A DNA stretch of 64,000 nt from Coptis chinensis (Eukaryota > Streptophyta > Magnoliopsida > Ranunculales > Ranunculaceae), in the NCBI GenBank assembly GCA_015680905.1, contig CM027382.1, forward strand, positions 9,273,501 to 9,337,500, read 5' to 3'. The notes below the pieces were generated by a model that was not told the origin of the DNA, did no database searches, and was given only the letters and a program-made list of their open reading frames with translations. The position numbers were made by a program, and so were the translations under genes. Of this stretch, positions 22,401-35,400 are shown piece after piece. Numbering within the stretch: the first letter of the stretch is position 1; each line of letters starts with the position of its first letter.

Positions 22401-23290
22401 ACAACACACACCACAATCTAACACAATTCCTACTAGGTCGTTGACTAGTGCAGTAGTATCTCTGCCTGTGTTTCCGTTCCTCTGCACCATGTCTTCATGT
22501 ACACAGTTATTCTTCTCATCCCTCTTCAGTGTTCCGCACTCATATCTGAAGTGGCCCTTGGTGGCATAATAGTAACATTGCTTCTCTGCCTTAGGAGTTC
22601 TAGCTTTACCCCTAGATTTACTTCTATCATCACCTCTAAAACGAGATGGTTTTCTGTATCTACCTCTCCCCCGTTTATCTGTGACAAGGATCTCTGAGCG
22701 AGAGGAGTTGCTTTTTGAACTCCTTCTAGTCTCCTCATTCAACAAAGACGCGGTAGCCATCTCCATGGTAACAATTCCATCTTTGGCTGCTCCGTGTAGA
22801 GAGACTGCTAATGTTTCCCAACTTTCGGGTAAAGAGCATAATAGAAACAAAGCCTCAACTTCGACTCCCAAATTAATCTTCATCAAATGCATCTGATTGA
22901 TGATATTCTGTACTTCGTTAAGATGCTCATACATTGAAGAACCTTCTTGGTACTTCGTGTCGGCAAACTTCTTAACGACCATCACTTTGTTTCCGCCAGA
23001 CTTTCTCTCATAAAGGTCTTCGAGTTTCTTCCACAAGCCAAAAGATGTTGTCTCTTAGGATACATGGTGAAAGACATTGTCGTCAATCCACTGTCGAATG
23101 TACCCAATTGCTTTTATGTCAAGCTTGTTCCACTCAGTCTCAGCAGCCACTTCTGGTTTTTCTCCTCCATTCTCAATGGGTTGTGCCAAGTCCTTGCAAC
23201 AAAGCAAGTCTTCCATCTTGGCTTTCCAAATGGTGTAGTTCTTCCTATTCAGACTCGTCATGCAAGTGTTCATGGAATGGTCCATCTCTA
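19440..23290 (-). pseudogene. gag-pol of copia element C
   Basis: Parts in order on the minus strand. Gag (about 23285-22450) has the KNYTIWKAKMEDLL start, a UBN2-type core and a zinc knuckle of CX2CX4HX4C form with aromatic fillers. Protease carries MIDTGASYHVT (22370). Integrase is about 21885-21490. Reverse transcriptase is about 20930-20130, with [20 protein letters not shown] and LLYVDDMLI. RNase H, about 19710-19470, has the ALSTTEAEYIA motif. Copia order (integrase before reverse transcriptase) is clear. In a living element the polyprotein copies RNA into DNA and inserts it. This copy is broken in about eight places. Confidence 0.9.
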
Positions 23291-23395
23291 CAAGTTATTT
23301 AAACTCAAATATTCTCTCAGGAGTTTTGTCAAACACCTTCCAACCAAGATTTGGATAACACCCTAGGCTAATCTAACTAAGGCTCTGATACCACT

Positions 23396-24057
23396 TGTTG
23401 GGGTTTATACCAATACCAATCGATTCCCCCACTACACAAATAACTTGTATTTGAACACAATTCAACTCTAGACAAATTCTAAATATCAACTACAACCTAT
23501 ACTAACATGCCCAACTCGCTAAACAACTATTAACAACAGATAATAGTGTAAAGCAGAATTAAATGCATACCACAACACAAAGATACCATGGTTCGGCCAA
23601 TGATGCCTACTTCCACAAGAGCTAGTCCTTTTATAAAGTGGGAAGGAAGATTACAATCTTTCCTTTCAGTCTCTCACCTTACTAGATCACTCTTATCTCT
23701 TTACAGGGTTGTCTCTTTGTAAAGGTTATCTCTCAATCTTGATAGCTTTCAAGATTGGGTTTTCTCTGACTTTTGTACTGCCTCTCGTGTGTTTTCTGGG
23801 TTGTTAGGTTTTGCCAAAAACTCTAACTCTTATTGCAAACTCGCAGTCCACAATTTCTTCTGAAAATAGACTTGGGCATGAGTCGCGCCTCGGGCAAGAC
23901 CAAGTCAAGCGCGGGTCGCGCTGAAGGTACTGGAAGTCTTCCATGGCATTGGCGTGAGTCACGCCTTGGTCAAGGCCAATTTGAGCGCGGGTCGCGCTCA
24001 AACATTTCCACACATAATGAACTTCGTTCTCTCCTCATGTGAGGGATAATTCCAACA
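23396..24057 (-). repeat. 5' LTR of copia element C
   Basis: Pairs with 18509-19173 along its full length. The primer-binding site lies immediately inside (23383-23394). It carries the same four copies of the GC-rich near-palindrome, here at about 23870-24002. Confidence 0.9.
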
Positions 24058-24062
24058 GCTAC

Positions 24063-24941
24063 ATCAGTTCGACTCAATTTCATTATGGTTGATCAGTCGA
24101 TCAAACAAAAATTCAGCTCGCTCATGTAATTGGCAAGCTCTACGCTTTTAGTAGCCATTACATACCAACTCACCATTAGTTCAGGCGTACGACATGTTGA
24201 TTACAAGTGACTCACACTAGCTAGTTGGGAGTCTACCATTTTTGTGTTTAGGAATGAGTATTCTAGTTCGTAATTGCTACGGCTTTACTAACTCAATTCA
24301 TGTGGCAACTAAGTTTACACGCAATCAAGAAAGGCATTAATCATTTTAATCCTTACACATTGCGAGCACACAATACTTGACATCTACTGTTACTTTATGG
24401 TGTAGCTGAATCTGTCGCAGGTTGTTTTGTTCTCTACTTTCACAGTTGCAAATGATAGACCTGCGTAATTTATTATAGTCAAACTTGATTGACCAAAAAT
24501 TGTTGCCATCAAGTGCGTATACCGGTTACTCAAGTCACAATCCAAGCTGGGGGCTACAACAGTTGTGACAACCATGCTTCCGGGCATACTCAACACATCT
24601 ATGATTTGAGCACAATGCCTCAAATGCTAGAACTATATTCTACTAATTCCTTTTTGATAATATGCCAATTTATAGCAGACCATCAGCTCACTGGAGCTTG
24701 AACAGACACTGTTACTCCACCTCAACCTACTGCAGGTTGATCAAGCTCCAACTTGGGGGCTAGCCAAAACCATTTACGAGCTAGGACTAGTTATTGTCAT
24801 CTAATCATGTTCAATTTAGTTATTATTTGAGCTCAATGCTCTATGCATCTCCAGAATTACTATCGTTAGTTCGTACTAACTCTTTCGTGCCAGCTCGCAT
24901 TTTACAGGTAAATTAAACTTTAAAAATAAACTGGGGCTAGC
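24063..24941. other. Internal sequence of Y, no gene seen
   Basis: Non-coding sequence with phrases such as tgggggcta and caagctccaa repeated loosely. It ends at the target site ctagc of element Z (24937-24941). I find no coding region. Confidence 0.5.
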
Positions 24942-26412
24942 TGATAAGAGCCCAAAATTGTAGTTTTAACCCTGTAACAGTCATACTTTTAGACCAATTA
25001 TGTGAGCAATAATTAAAAGTTAACACTGATTACGTGTTTTTATGCATTACAGGTTTCAAAGTCCATTATGTGCAGAAATGTGCCACTTTAGTGAGATAAA
25101 GGAGCAAAGGTCGGTTACTAAGGAGTTCCGTGATTAAAGGCCAAGATTCAAGAAGACAAAGCCTTTCTAAAGCCCGGTCAAAAGCTGAAAAGTCGGACGC
25201 GTAAAAAAAAGACACAAGTCGTGAGAACTTCTGAAGGCCGTATCTTTGGACTCAGACCTCGGAATGGGGCCTACCTTATGTCAAAATGACCGGCTCGGAA
25301 AGAGCTTTCCAATGGTCTAAGCCTTGATCCAATCAGAGGAGCAGAAGTGGACAAAAAGTCTGTTGAAGCCAACTGCAGCTGAAGAGGCCTTTTTAGACTG
25401 AAAGTATTGGGTTTTGGGCCTGATTCTCTGGCCCAAAACATGGCTCCAAGCCCATGCACGATTTTTGGATCTGAAAGTATAAAAACCAAAGCTTCACTCT
25501 TTGTTAATGGTAGCTAGTTAGACCTAAAACTATATAGAATTCTAGATCTAGTTTTCAGTAGAGTAATTAAGTTTAAGTTCCATTTCCAATTCTTGTTTTA
25601 GATTAAGTCTTTGAATCATTGTTCTTGATTGATTAGATAAATAAAATGGTTATTTTTGTCAATTTTGATTTTTGTTATGTCAATTTATAGATCTAGTTTT
25701 AATTCTTGTTGATTATCATTTCATAGTTTAAGTAGATTGAAACATTGTTAGTTAAATTAGTTAAGTTAGAATTTTAATATGATGTGTAGTTATAATTCAA
25801 TGGGAAATGATGGGTTGATGACTCAAGGCTAAAACCTCCATTAGAGGGGTTGATGAAGCTTTGATGAAAACTTAATGGTATAGTGTAGAAGCATTGTAGA
25901 ATCTATTCCACTCTAGAAGGTCGTGATTCGCCATGAGAATGGGTGGACGACCTCACATGCTAGTTAGTAGTTGGTAGAAATGCCATGAACACTAGGGATT
26001 AGAACTCGAAATTCTTGCCGTAAGAACGTAAGAATCGAGATACAAGAATCTATGCTAGGTTATCAAGTTGGATTCGAGGTGGATTCAATTCCATTCTAAT
26101 CCTTTATCTAGATTCAAAAACAATCATATTTCCATAGCATTCGTAGTTTAAATTCAAATAATAAATTTCATATTGTATCGTAGTATAACACCCTTCGTAA
26201 AGCTCTCATTAGACTTCAGACCGATTAATTAGACTAGAAAACATTTCATGCTAGAGAACTAGGAGTGGAACGAATTTGTTACTCCACTCTATGTCGATAG
26301 AATTGAGAGTAGAAACTTTGATAAATATAGACACATAAATAGTTTTAGTTTACTTACGTTTTGAGTTCATCGTTCATTTCGTAGGTAAACTATATCATTT
26401 TATCGTTTATCA
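24942..26412 (+). repeat. 5' LTR of Z
   Basis: Starts TGATAAGAGCCC and ends GTTTATCA, with a TATA box (TATAAAAA, 25478-25485). It matches 38254-39728 closely. The first 380 bases differ at about 20 places, the other 1,090 at about 20. Confidence 0.95.
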
Positions 26413-27082
26413 AATGGCGCCGCTGCCATCTTAGTTTCACTTTAGCATTGTTTTCATAGTATAATTAGTCATTTTTAAATCCCATTAAACCCACCCACCC
26501 TTGTTTGATTCATATACCGTGGTTGTCCGCTTTTGGTGTTGAAAAGTTCCAAAATATACACGGATGGAATGACCCGCTTCTAACCGAGCGCCTTTTTGCA
26601 CTCCAAAAGATCGGAACCTTTGAGCCGACCACCCTCATCTTGAGCGCGACCCACCCTAAAACACTGGAATTTCAAGTTACTTTCGAGGCGATCGGCGCTT
26701 CTATGTGTGACCCGAGCGCCTAAGCTAAATTTTCCGGATTTCTACGGGTTTGTTTGAACTTCGATTTTTTAAGTTTTTCAGGTGTTCTAACTTGTTATTT
26801 ACAACGAACACGCGTAAACAAGACGCTATTCATAAGCGAAGCAAGGACGCTTTATCAGGTATTCCTTTCTTCCATACCTCGTGATCTCCGGTTAGAGGTT
26901 TATACTAAAATATCAAGATTGTTTGGAGTGTTGTCGTGTTTAGACTTAGACTTGCATGAGATTAAGGTCCGGTGGGAGAAAAACACCGAACGTAATTAAC
27001 CGTCGGCGTCAACAAACAAATCTATCGAAGTATACCAATCACTACACCTCTAGCTACTATTCCACCAACCACACCGGACATA

Positions 27083-28300
27083 ATGGCTGAAGAAAGAGAT
27101 ACTCCTCTCTCCGAGCTTTTACAAAGCCTTGGCGATAGCCCTAAATCTTGCATCGTTCTAGCGGACCGATTGGGGATTTTTCAATTCCCCAAACATATTT
27201 AATTTGTTACCGTTTTTCCATGGTTTAGACCATGAAAACCTTATCAACACATCGCATTAGGATTGAACAAGTCCTTACAACATTCCATCATCCCTACGGT
27301 TGGTGCGGAACAAATTAAACCGAGGGTATTTCCCCTTCACCTTAGGCTGATAAAGGCGTCTTGGTTAACTGCCCAAGCGCCTAACTCTGTGGACTCGTGG
27401 GCTAAACTTGTTTAGCTGTTTATGGAACATTTTTACCCACCCCTAAAGACGGATGAGATGCTTTCCAAGATTCATTTTTTCCGACAACATCCTCATGAAT
27501 CATTTTCTGAGGCTTGGAATCGTTTCACCGATCTGCTTATTGAGTGTCCACACCATAACTTAGCAAAAGACACGTTAGTTCATGCCTTTTTCAAAGGACT
27601 TCAACATCACCATAAAGAAGTCCTTGACATAATGAATGGGGGTAGTTTCCTCGGAGGCTTACAAATTTTTAGAAGATCAAACTAAACGTAATAACAATTG
27701 GGGGGTAGTGATGATATCCCCGCTGCTGTTAGTTCTTCTTCAACAGTTAAGGCCGCCGGTATGTTTGAGATGAAACCCGATCTAGAACTAAAAATTTAAT
27801 CGAATCTCTAACTAAAAAGGTTGAGGCTATTTCGTGAAACAAAAGCCTATCCCCATCATGAATGTTAACTCCAACCCATGTAATTTGTCTGTTTGTCCCG
27901 AAAGCACCACGAATCCTATTGTCCTCTCGCCTATGAACAACAACAATTAGAGCAAGACAATGTTTGCTCCATTAATAGCTATCCTATTCCTAATGCCCCA
28001 TGGAGACAACATCCCAACTTTAGTTGGCGAAACAATCAACAAGTTTCACCTCCAGGGTTTAATAACCAAAATGTTAGGCAAGCAAACAACTATAATCAAG
28101 CTCCACCTAGGCAAGGACAGGGACAAAGTCAGGGAAATTATAATAATTATAACAACCAAGCGCAACCACGACAAGGTTTAGCACAAGGTCAGGGTAATTA
28201 TAATAGTTATAATACCAATAGAGGTATCGTTAGGTTAACAATAGTAACTATCACATGCCACCCATAAATAATCAACGTGAGATAGTTCGGTCGCACCACC
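27083..28300 (+). pseudogene. gag of Athila element Z
   Basis: The start MAEERDTPLSELLQSLGDSP matches the start of gag in element V (MAKEQETPLSDFYKALNDGP at 62626), which supports this start codon. Further blocks are the gag core (FYPPLKTDEMLSKIHFFRQH, then SEAWNRFTDLLIECPHH) and a Q/N-rich C-terminal region with repeated YNNYNNQ. It would form the capsid. It is broken in several places. Confidence 0.8.
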
Positions 28301-28799
28301 ACTGTGACTACTACACCATCACATCGGATCGTTATAGCGCCTTTATACAAGTTACCCAACAACTTTTCCAATCAATGACTCAATCAAACCAATAGATCTT
28401 ACAATCCATACATCGGGGCATACAACAGTTAGGGCCAAGAGAAAGCCCAACCAAAAGGCGTGTTTCCAAGACAAAGCGATACCAAACCCTAAAACAAAAA
28501 CACAGACCTTTGAGGTAAAGCGGTAATACTAGGTCTTGAAACTACAATCGAGGGTGACCTTAATTCCATCACCACTCTCCGCCCGGAAGAGTGGTTGATA
28601 ACAAAGTAACTATGCCTATAGTTACCCCATCAGTACTCCCTACCCCGGATATCGAACTAGATACCGCAGTAGAAACTGAAGAGCCTACCACTGTAGAGGT
28701 ACCAGTTAAACAACAAACTAAGAAATAGAAAGCCAAGGTAACACATCAAGTCGAGCCATACGCTAAATATAGAGCGAAACCAGCATTCCCTCAGAAGTT

Positions 28800-31700
28800 A
28801 GCCATGCTAACCAGGGATACAAACTTTGAGGAGATTAGGAATGTTTTCAAGAATCTAACGATAAACCTTCTTTTTCTCGAAGCTATTAAAAAGCTACCTA
28901 ACCACGCTAAGTTTCTTAAAGAGTTGTGCACTACTAGGCGTAAGACCAACATACCTAAAGACGCCTTTCTAACTGAACAGTTCCCAACTTTATTCGAAAA
29001 TAATAGAATTGTTAAGTACAAGGACCCTGGTCGTCCTACTGTAAAATGCACCTTAGGAGATTCCCACACGACGACCGCTTTATTAGACCTGGGGGCGAGT
29101 GTTAACTTACTCCCGTATTACTTGTATAAACAAATAGGTCTACAGGAAATGCAACCTACAAAAATAACGTTGCAATTAGCGGATAGGTCAATTAAGTATC
29201 CTAAGGGTGTAGTGGAAAACGTGCTTGTTAAGGTTTAGGATTTTTACTATCCTGCTGATTTTGTTATCCTCGATACGTAAGTATTAACGACTCAGACTGC
29301 CGATCATCTTAGAAGCCCCTTCTTGGCAACCGCCAACGACTTATAAATTCTTTGCGACGGTAAGATGTCCTTATCTTTTGGCCATCTTACGGTTGAGGTA
29401 AATGTTTTAAAATGATGAAACAGTTACGGATTCGTCTATAGATGGGGAGGTTAGCATGATCGAGAGTTTAGCTCAAGATTATTTTAACAACACGTTTCCC
29501 GAAAACAATATGTACAAATTCCTTTCTTTTGGAACTTCAGATTTTGTAAATGACTCCTACTTAGAGGAAGTCAACACCATCCTTGAGTCCACACCAATTG
29601 TAGACCCTTCGGTTGCTCCATATACTGAGTATGAAGACTTGCTACCTAAGCAAGTATTCATTATGCAAAATGAGGACCCCGATAAAACATCTATTGATTT
29701 TCCATCCACCCCAGTGCTTAAACCTCTTCCCCCGGAGTTAAAATATATTCAACTTGATCCGGATGGTAGTCATCCAGTAATTATATCTTCTCTATTATCT
29801 AGGAATGAAGAGACACATTTAATCCGGGTGATTAGGGAACATCGGTCGGCGATTGGTTGGTCCCTAGCTGACATTAAGGAATTTGACCTAATGTTTGCAC
29901 TCATCATTATCCATTTGGAAGATAACGCCAAGACTTCGCGAACCTTAGCGTTGCTTGAACCCTGCCATGAAAGAGGTGGTTAGGGAAGAAGTCTTACGAT
30001 TACTCGATGCGGGTATTATATACCCAATCTCTGATAGCGAATGGGTAAGCCCCATTCATGTAGTTCCTGTGAAATCGGGAGTTACCATGGTACGTAATGG
30101 GAAGGGTGACTATGTTGTCACACAAGGTCCTATGAAATGGAGGATCTGTATTGATTACAGACATTTAAATGCTATGACACGAAAGGATCACTTTCCTTTA
30201 CCTTTTATAGATCAAATTCTCAAACGCCTAGTTGGTCATGCTTTTTATTGTTTTCTGGATGGCTACTCAGGCTATTTTCAGATTATTATTGATATTGATG
30301 ACCAAGAAAAGACTACCTTCGAACGTATGCCTATAAATGAATGCCTTTTGGCCTTTGTAATGCTCCTGGTACCTTCCAGCGGTGTATGCTTCATATATTT
30401 AGTGACATGATAGAGTGCTTTATGGAAGTTTTCATGGATGATTTTTCTATCTATGGAGACTCCTTCACAGACTGTTTGTCTAACCTGTCTAAGGTTTTGA
30501 CACGGTGTGAAGAAAAGAGCCTCGTTTTAAACATGGGAAAAGTGTCATTTCATGGTGAAAAAGGGCATAATACTAGGTCACATCGTATCTAGTGATGGCA
30601 TCGAAGTAGATAAAGCCAAACTAGATAAGATAGCGACCCTACCTAAACCACGGACTGTCCGTGATATTAGAGCCTTTCTAGGCCATGCAGGTTTTTATAG
30701 GCGGTTTATTAAAGACTTCGAAAAATAGCTAGGCCTTTAACTAATCTGCTTTTGAAAGATGCAATCTTTGATTTTAATTTTAACTATACGCAGGCTTTTG
30801 AAACTTTAAAAGCCGCCCTAACCTCTGCACCAATTATACAGCCTCCCGATTGGTCTAAACCTTTCGAACTCATGTGTGATGCTAGTGACTATGCAGTTGG
30901 TGCAGTCTTGGGACAAAAACTAGATAATAAGTCCACTGTTATTTATTATGCTAGTAAAACCTTAAACGATGCTCAACGGAATTATTCAACTACTGAAAAA
31001 GAATTTTTAGCTGTCATTTATGCTTTAGATAAGTTTCGTCCTTATTTGGTTGGTTCTAAAACTTTAGTTTACATGGACCATGCAGCCCTTAAGTACCTTC
31101 TTGCAAAGAAGGATGCTAAGCAGAGATTAATCCGTTGGATCCTTCTCCTGCAAGAGTTCACATTAGAAATAAAGGACAAAAGAGGGGTCAAAAACGTAGT
31201 TGCCGACCACTTATCTAGACTCACAAACGACGATCAAAGTGATTCTGAGTCCATACCGGACTCTTTTCCTGATGAGCATCTGTATGCGATTTTTTCAACA
31301 CCATGGTATGCTGACATTGTAAATTATTTAGCGGCTGATGTTATGCCTTATAATTGGTCAAGAAATGAACGTAAGAAGTTCTTAGCGAGTTAAGTTATAC
31401 TCTTTGGGATGAGCCATACCTTTTAAGTATTGTGCGGATCAGATTATTCGTCGTTGTATTCCCCAGTGGGAATATAATGAAGTTTTATCGTTCTGCCATG
31501 ACAAGGAGTGTGGTGGCCATTTTAGTGGGATGAAAACAGCCGCTAAAGTGCTTCAATATGGATTTTATTGGCCTACCCTTTTTAAGGATGCCCAAGTGCA
31601 TTGCAAGACGTGTATTCGTTGCCAACAACTTGGGCGAATCACGAAGCGTAATATGATGCCATTAAATCCAATCTTGATAGTAGAAATTTTTGACGTTTGG

Positions 31701-32480
31701 GGCATTGATTTCATGGGTCCTTTCCCAGTTTCCCACGGTTTCATTTATATTCTAGTTGCCGTGGACTACGTGTCTAAATGGATAGAGGCCCTAGCTTGCC
31801 ATAACAATGACCATAAGACCGTTGTATTTTTTATTAAAGAATATATTTTTCGCCGGGTTTGGCATTCCTAAAGCCATCATTAGTATGGTGGAACACATTT
31901 TTGCAACAGAGTTGTTGCATCCCTAGTGAAAAAGTATGGAGTTACACACAAAGTAGCAACTCCTTATCATCCACAAACTAGCGGACAAGTAGAAGTTTCT
32001 AATAGGAAATCAAAAAAGATTTTAGAAACAACTGTAAAACCCCGATAGGAAAACCGGTCGAAGCGTCTATCAGATGCCTTATGGGCGTATAGAACTGCTT
32101 TCAAAACTCATATAGGTATGTCTCCCTTTAGACTTGTATTTGGGAAACCATGTCATTTGCCCGTTGAATTAGAGCACCGTGCTCTGTGGGCTATAAAAAG
32201 CCTTAACTTAAATGTTGATGAGGCAGGTGTCAAACGCAAGTTGCAATTGAATGAGCTTGAAGAAATCCGTAGCGATTCTTACGATCTCGCGAAGGATTAT
32301 AAAGCTAACATGAAACGTGTTCATGATAAGCAAATCTTGCGCAAAGAGTGTGGTCGGTCAAAAGGTCTTGCTTTACAACTCCCGTCTACATATTTTCCCA
32401 GGGAAACTAAAAACCCGTTGGTGCGGCCCTTTTCGTTCTTGGAAGTAACCCCTTACGGGCAATCACCTTGGTAAATCCCA
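28800..32480 (+). pseudogene. pol of Athila element Z
   Basis: Domains in gypsy order. The aspartic protease region shows TALLDLGASVNLLPY (about 29080). Reverse transcriptase (about 29955-30600) has KWRICIDYRHLNAMT, FLDGYSGYFQI and the active-site stretch VFMDDFSIYGDS. RNase H (about 30790-31230) has [13 protein letters not shown] and [20 protein letters not shown]. Integrase (about 31500-32120) has the zinc-binding part, CKTCIRCQQLGRI, and DVWGIDFMGPFPVSHGFIYI. The C-terminal stretch has [21 protein letters not shown] broken fossil. Confidence 0.88.
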
Positions 32481-35400
32481 TGGACAAACAAGTACCTTTC
32501 AAGTTAATGGTCACCGATTTAAAACATTTTCACTAACTTCGGCCCCTCGATGTAGAGGAAGTCCTTTTACAGGACCCTGTCTATGAGGATTGACCTTTGT
32601 CATTTGGTGTACTTCCTTTCACTTCCATATAGTGGTAAGTGCACCATTCAGGTAACCGGACCCTCCCTATGGAGTGTGTGGCTGTAAGTACCGGATCCTA
32701 AGTCCACGGTTAACATAATTCACGTTTTCCACTTTTGCATGTTTTCTCGGTTTTTGAGTCATGTTCCTCTATGGGGTGAATTATGTATTTATTGTTTTTC
32801 GTTTTTCTTATAATAAACTAATAAAAAAAATAATAAATAAATAAATAAATAATAATAAAAATATTCTTAATCATAGAAATAGCAATCCAACAAGTCTTGG
32901 GAATCTGACTTTAAACGACCCGCATTAGAACAAATTTTGTGTTTAAAAATTTGTTTGGGGGTGGGCAATCGGTCTTTCCATCTGGATTGCTCGAACTTTC
33001 CATTTGTGTTGCTTAGGCCCATTACTTGTAGTTCAATTGGGTTGACGTAATCTAAACTTAGATTTCCTTCGTTCGTATAACTTACGTCACACACGCACTT
33101 TGAGGCGTTTTTCCACCCTTTTATATGTCACCCATGGTTGGAATTGAGTGTTTTATAGATCATTGGATTGGAAATTCTCTACTGATCATTTCCATAACTC
33201 ATTCGCCAAAATCGGGCCAGTAACGAAGCGGCAAATTGAATTTGAAATTACGCGAAAAATCAGAAAATTTCGGAATTCAAATTGGGCTTGGGCCCAAACC
33301 GCACACACGACTGTGCGTCTCCTTCCTTCCCAAAAACGCACAGTTCTTTCCCTTTCAATCCCGCCGGTTACCAAGTTTAATCAAACCTTGAACACCAAAA
33401 TAAAAAAAAAAAAAAAAAAAATAGAGAGAGAGAGAAGAAAACCTAACTACACCCACACCAAGAAAATCAAATCCAACTAAAATCTTCTCTAAACCATTAC
33501 CACCACCACCCCAACTCCGAAAAACAGCCATCAATTCAAGTAACCACCGCCACCACCGTTGTTTTTAGTTGTTTTTCTTCAAACTCGCCTCCCCCACAGT
33601 CTACAAAATCATTAGTTGTCTCAGAAACTTCAATGGGGCTACGACGAAGAATTTTGCCGGAGCACGCGTTTGCTTCCGACAGCTTCGCGCCATTTTACGA
33701 CGCGAGATGATTAGGAGGGATTGGAACGGACTGTGGTACTCGACTGAGGAGTTCTATCACTATGATTTGGTAGAACAGTTTTATAAGAAGCGAGAATTGA
33801 GGGGATAGGATTTTCATAAAGGTAGCGAGGAACGAGGAGGAAAGTAACGAGACGGTTGTTGGTGAACTGTTAGGAATTACGCTTTTGAAAGTAATCAGTA
33901 GCGATAATTCAGGAATCCCAAAGATACCGGAGTTCCCGCTTTGATGAAGGATACCGTCGTGGAGGATGAATACAATCCGACATCTCATTCGTTCGCCGAT
34001 CGACCTAAGAACCAATCAACCGGCTTTCGGTGGATTGGTAGGAACGCCCCGGGAAAGACAAAGTCGGTGATATCGGCCCGCAATGTCCGCGACGTTCTCG
34101 GATTTTGCAAACAAATAAGTATAATTTCTGCATCCTCGATTTAATGTTTAATGTGATTCGAGGGAGGGGAAAAGTTGCGCCTCTTCCCATATTGATCACT
34201 AAGATCATGCTCTCCTTTTAGCCGCCGCAAGATCTGCTCCTATTAAGATCAAATTGCATTATAATGCAAGTATCTATACGGATTGCATCCAAAAGACTTG
34301 GCCGTTGTCTGAAGAAAAAATGGTTGAGTCGGAGGATGAAAGGGAGGATATGACATGTCTGGATGACGATGCATTAGATAATTGTAGTTCTAATTTAGAA
34401 CGCATGCAAGTGTTGCAAACTGCCTTGCGTTGCGTTTATGGTATTTGTGAAAATATCCGAGATAGACAGATTGTAGTTCGAAAGAAGCAAACGAACCTTC
34501 AGACGAGACTTGAAATGCTCGAAGGGGTTCAGGACTGAGATGGAAGCACAACGCTTGTTCCAAATAGAGATGCTACGACGCATGCCACCCGTGGAGGACT
34601 CTGTTTCAGCCGAGTCCGACAGGCATGAGCGTCGTCGCCAAAGGACAGATGGTTCAAGCCAATCTCCATCTCAGGGTCCATCTTCATCACATAACTAGGT
34701 GTTCACCGTCAGTTTGTGTTTGCTGTTATTTCATGATTTTGTTTTATTAGTTGGATTTTAATTCAGTTGTTAAATTTAAATATTAAGGTGTTTGTTTTAT
34801 GTTGTTTGGTTTTAAATTTTAGTTTTAATATAATTCGTTATATGATCATCTGTTGTAAAGTTGTTTTGGAGGAAAGGTTGAGAATTTGGCCGATATCGGC
34901 ATATCTATGATTTGTGTGGTGGTAGCATGAAATGTAGGAGAGTTAGAAGTTACTATTCTAAATCCAGTATGAAAGATACCAGGATTTTTAGAAAATCACG
35001 AAAATGGTTTGTTTCCGTTTTCGGGTTTGGAATTTTTCTATTTCCGGAAATTGCCTTAAAACAATTTGGGAACTTGCCGATTCATTTTGGAAGCTAAGAA
35101 CCTATTTAAACTCCCTTCATTCTACACTAACAAACCACACTACACCCCACCATCATCCCGCACCTTTCACTCCAAGCTTTTCCTTCTTTTCCCTCTGAAC
35201 TCCTGTTTTAGCACTTACGACGGCTGCGCCTCGTCAGAGCGCGCCTGCGCCCTGTACAATTTCACAAAGTTTAGTCAGAGTGCGACCCGCGCCCTCCTTG
35301 AGTGCGACCCGCGCCCAAACTCTGTAATTCTAAAAACTCAGTGCGCGACTCGCGCCCTCCTTGAGCGCAACTCGCGCCCAAACACTAAAATTTTAAAAAC

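Larger units (their letters stand above)
18509..24057 (-). mobile_element. C: Ty1/copia element, Tork-like, full length but broken
   Basis: Fossil of 5,549 bp on the minus strand, flanked by a perfect 5-bp target duplication, gctac (18504-18508 and 24058-24062). The upstream LTR is 23396-24057 and the downstream LTR 18509-19173. The initiator-Met primer-binding site (TGGTATCAGAGC on the minus strand) lies just inside the upstream LTR, and a purine tract (GGGGGAAAT) just inside the downstream LTR. The gag, protease, integrase, reverse transcriptase and RNase H parts are all present in copia order, with about eight breaks. LTR divergence is about 5-6% by eye, or roughly 2 million years. It is inserted in Y. 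Many differences between the LTRs look like C-to-T changes, as in methylated DNA. Confidence 0.92.

Noticed and set aside
19796-23366. Several plus-strand ORFs across copia element C
   Set aside because: They are shadows of the minus-strand gag-pol frames.
25271-25489. A 72-residue minus-strand ORF that recurs in the other Z LTR (38587-38805)
   Set aside because: It is repeated only because it lies in both LTRs of Z; no domain and no sign of coding.
32820-33421. Runs of AATA and A as poly-A tails of a LINE or processed gene
   Set aside because: No target duplication or coding sequence belongs to them; they are simple repeats in the 3' region of Z.
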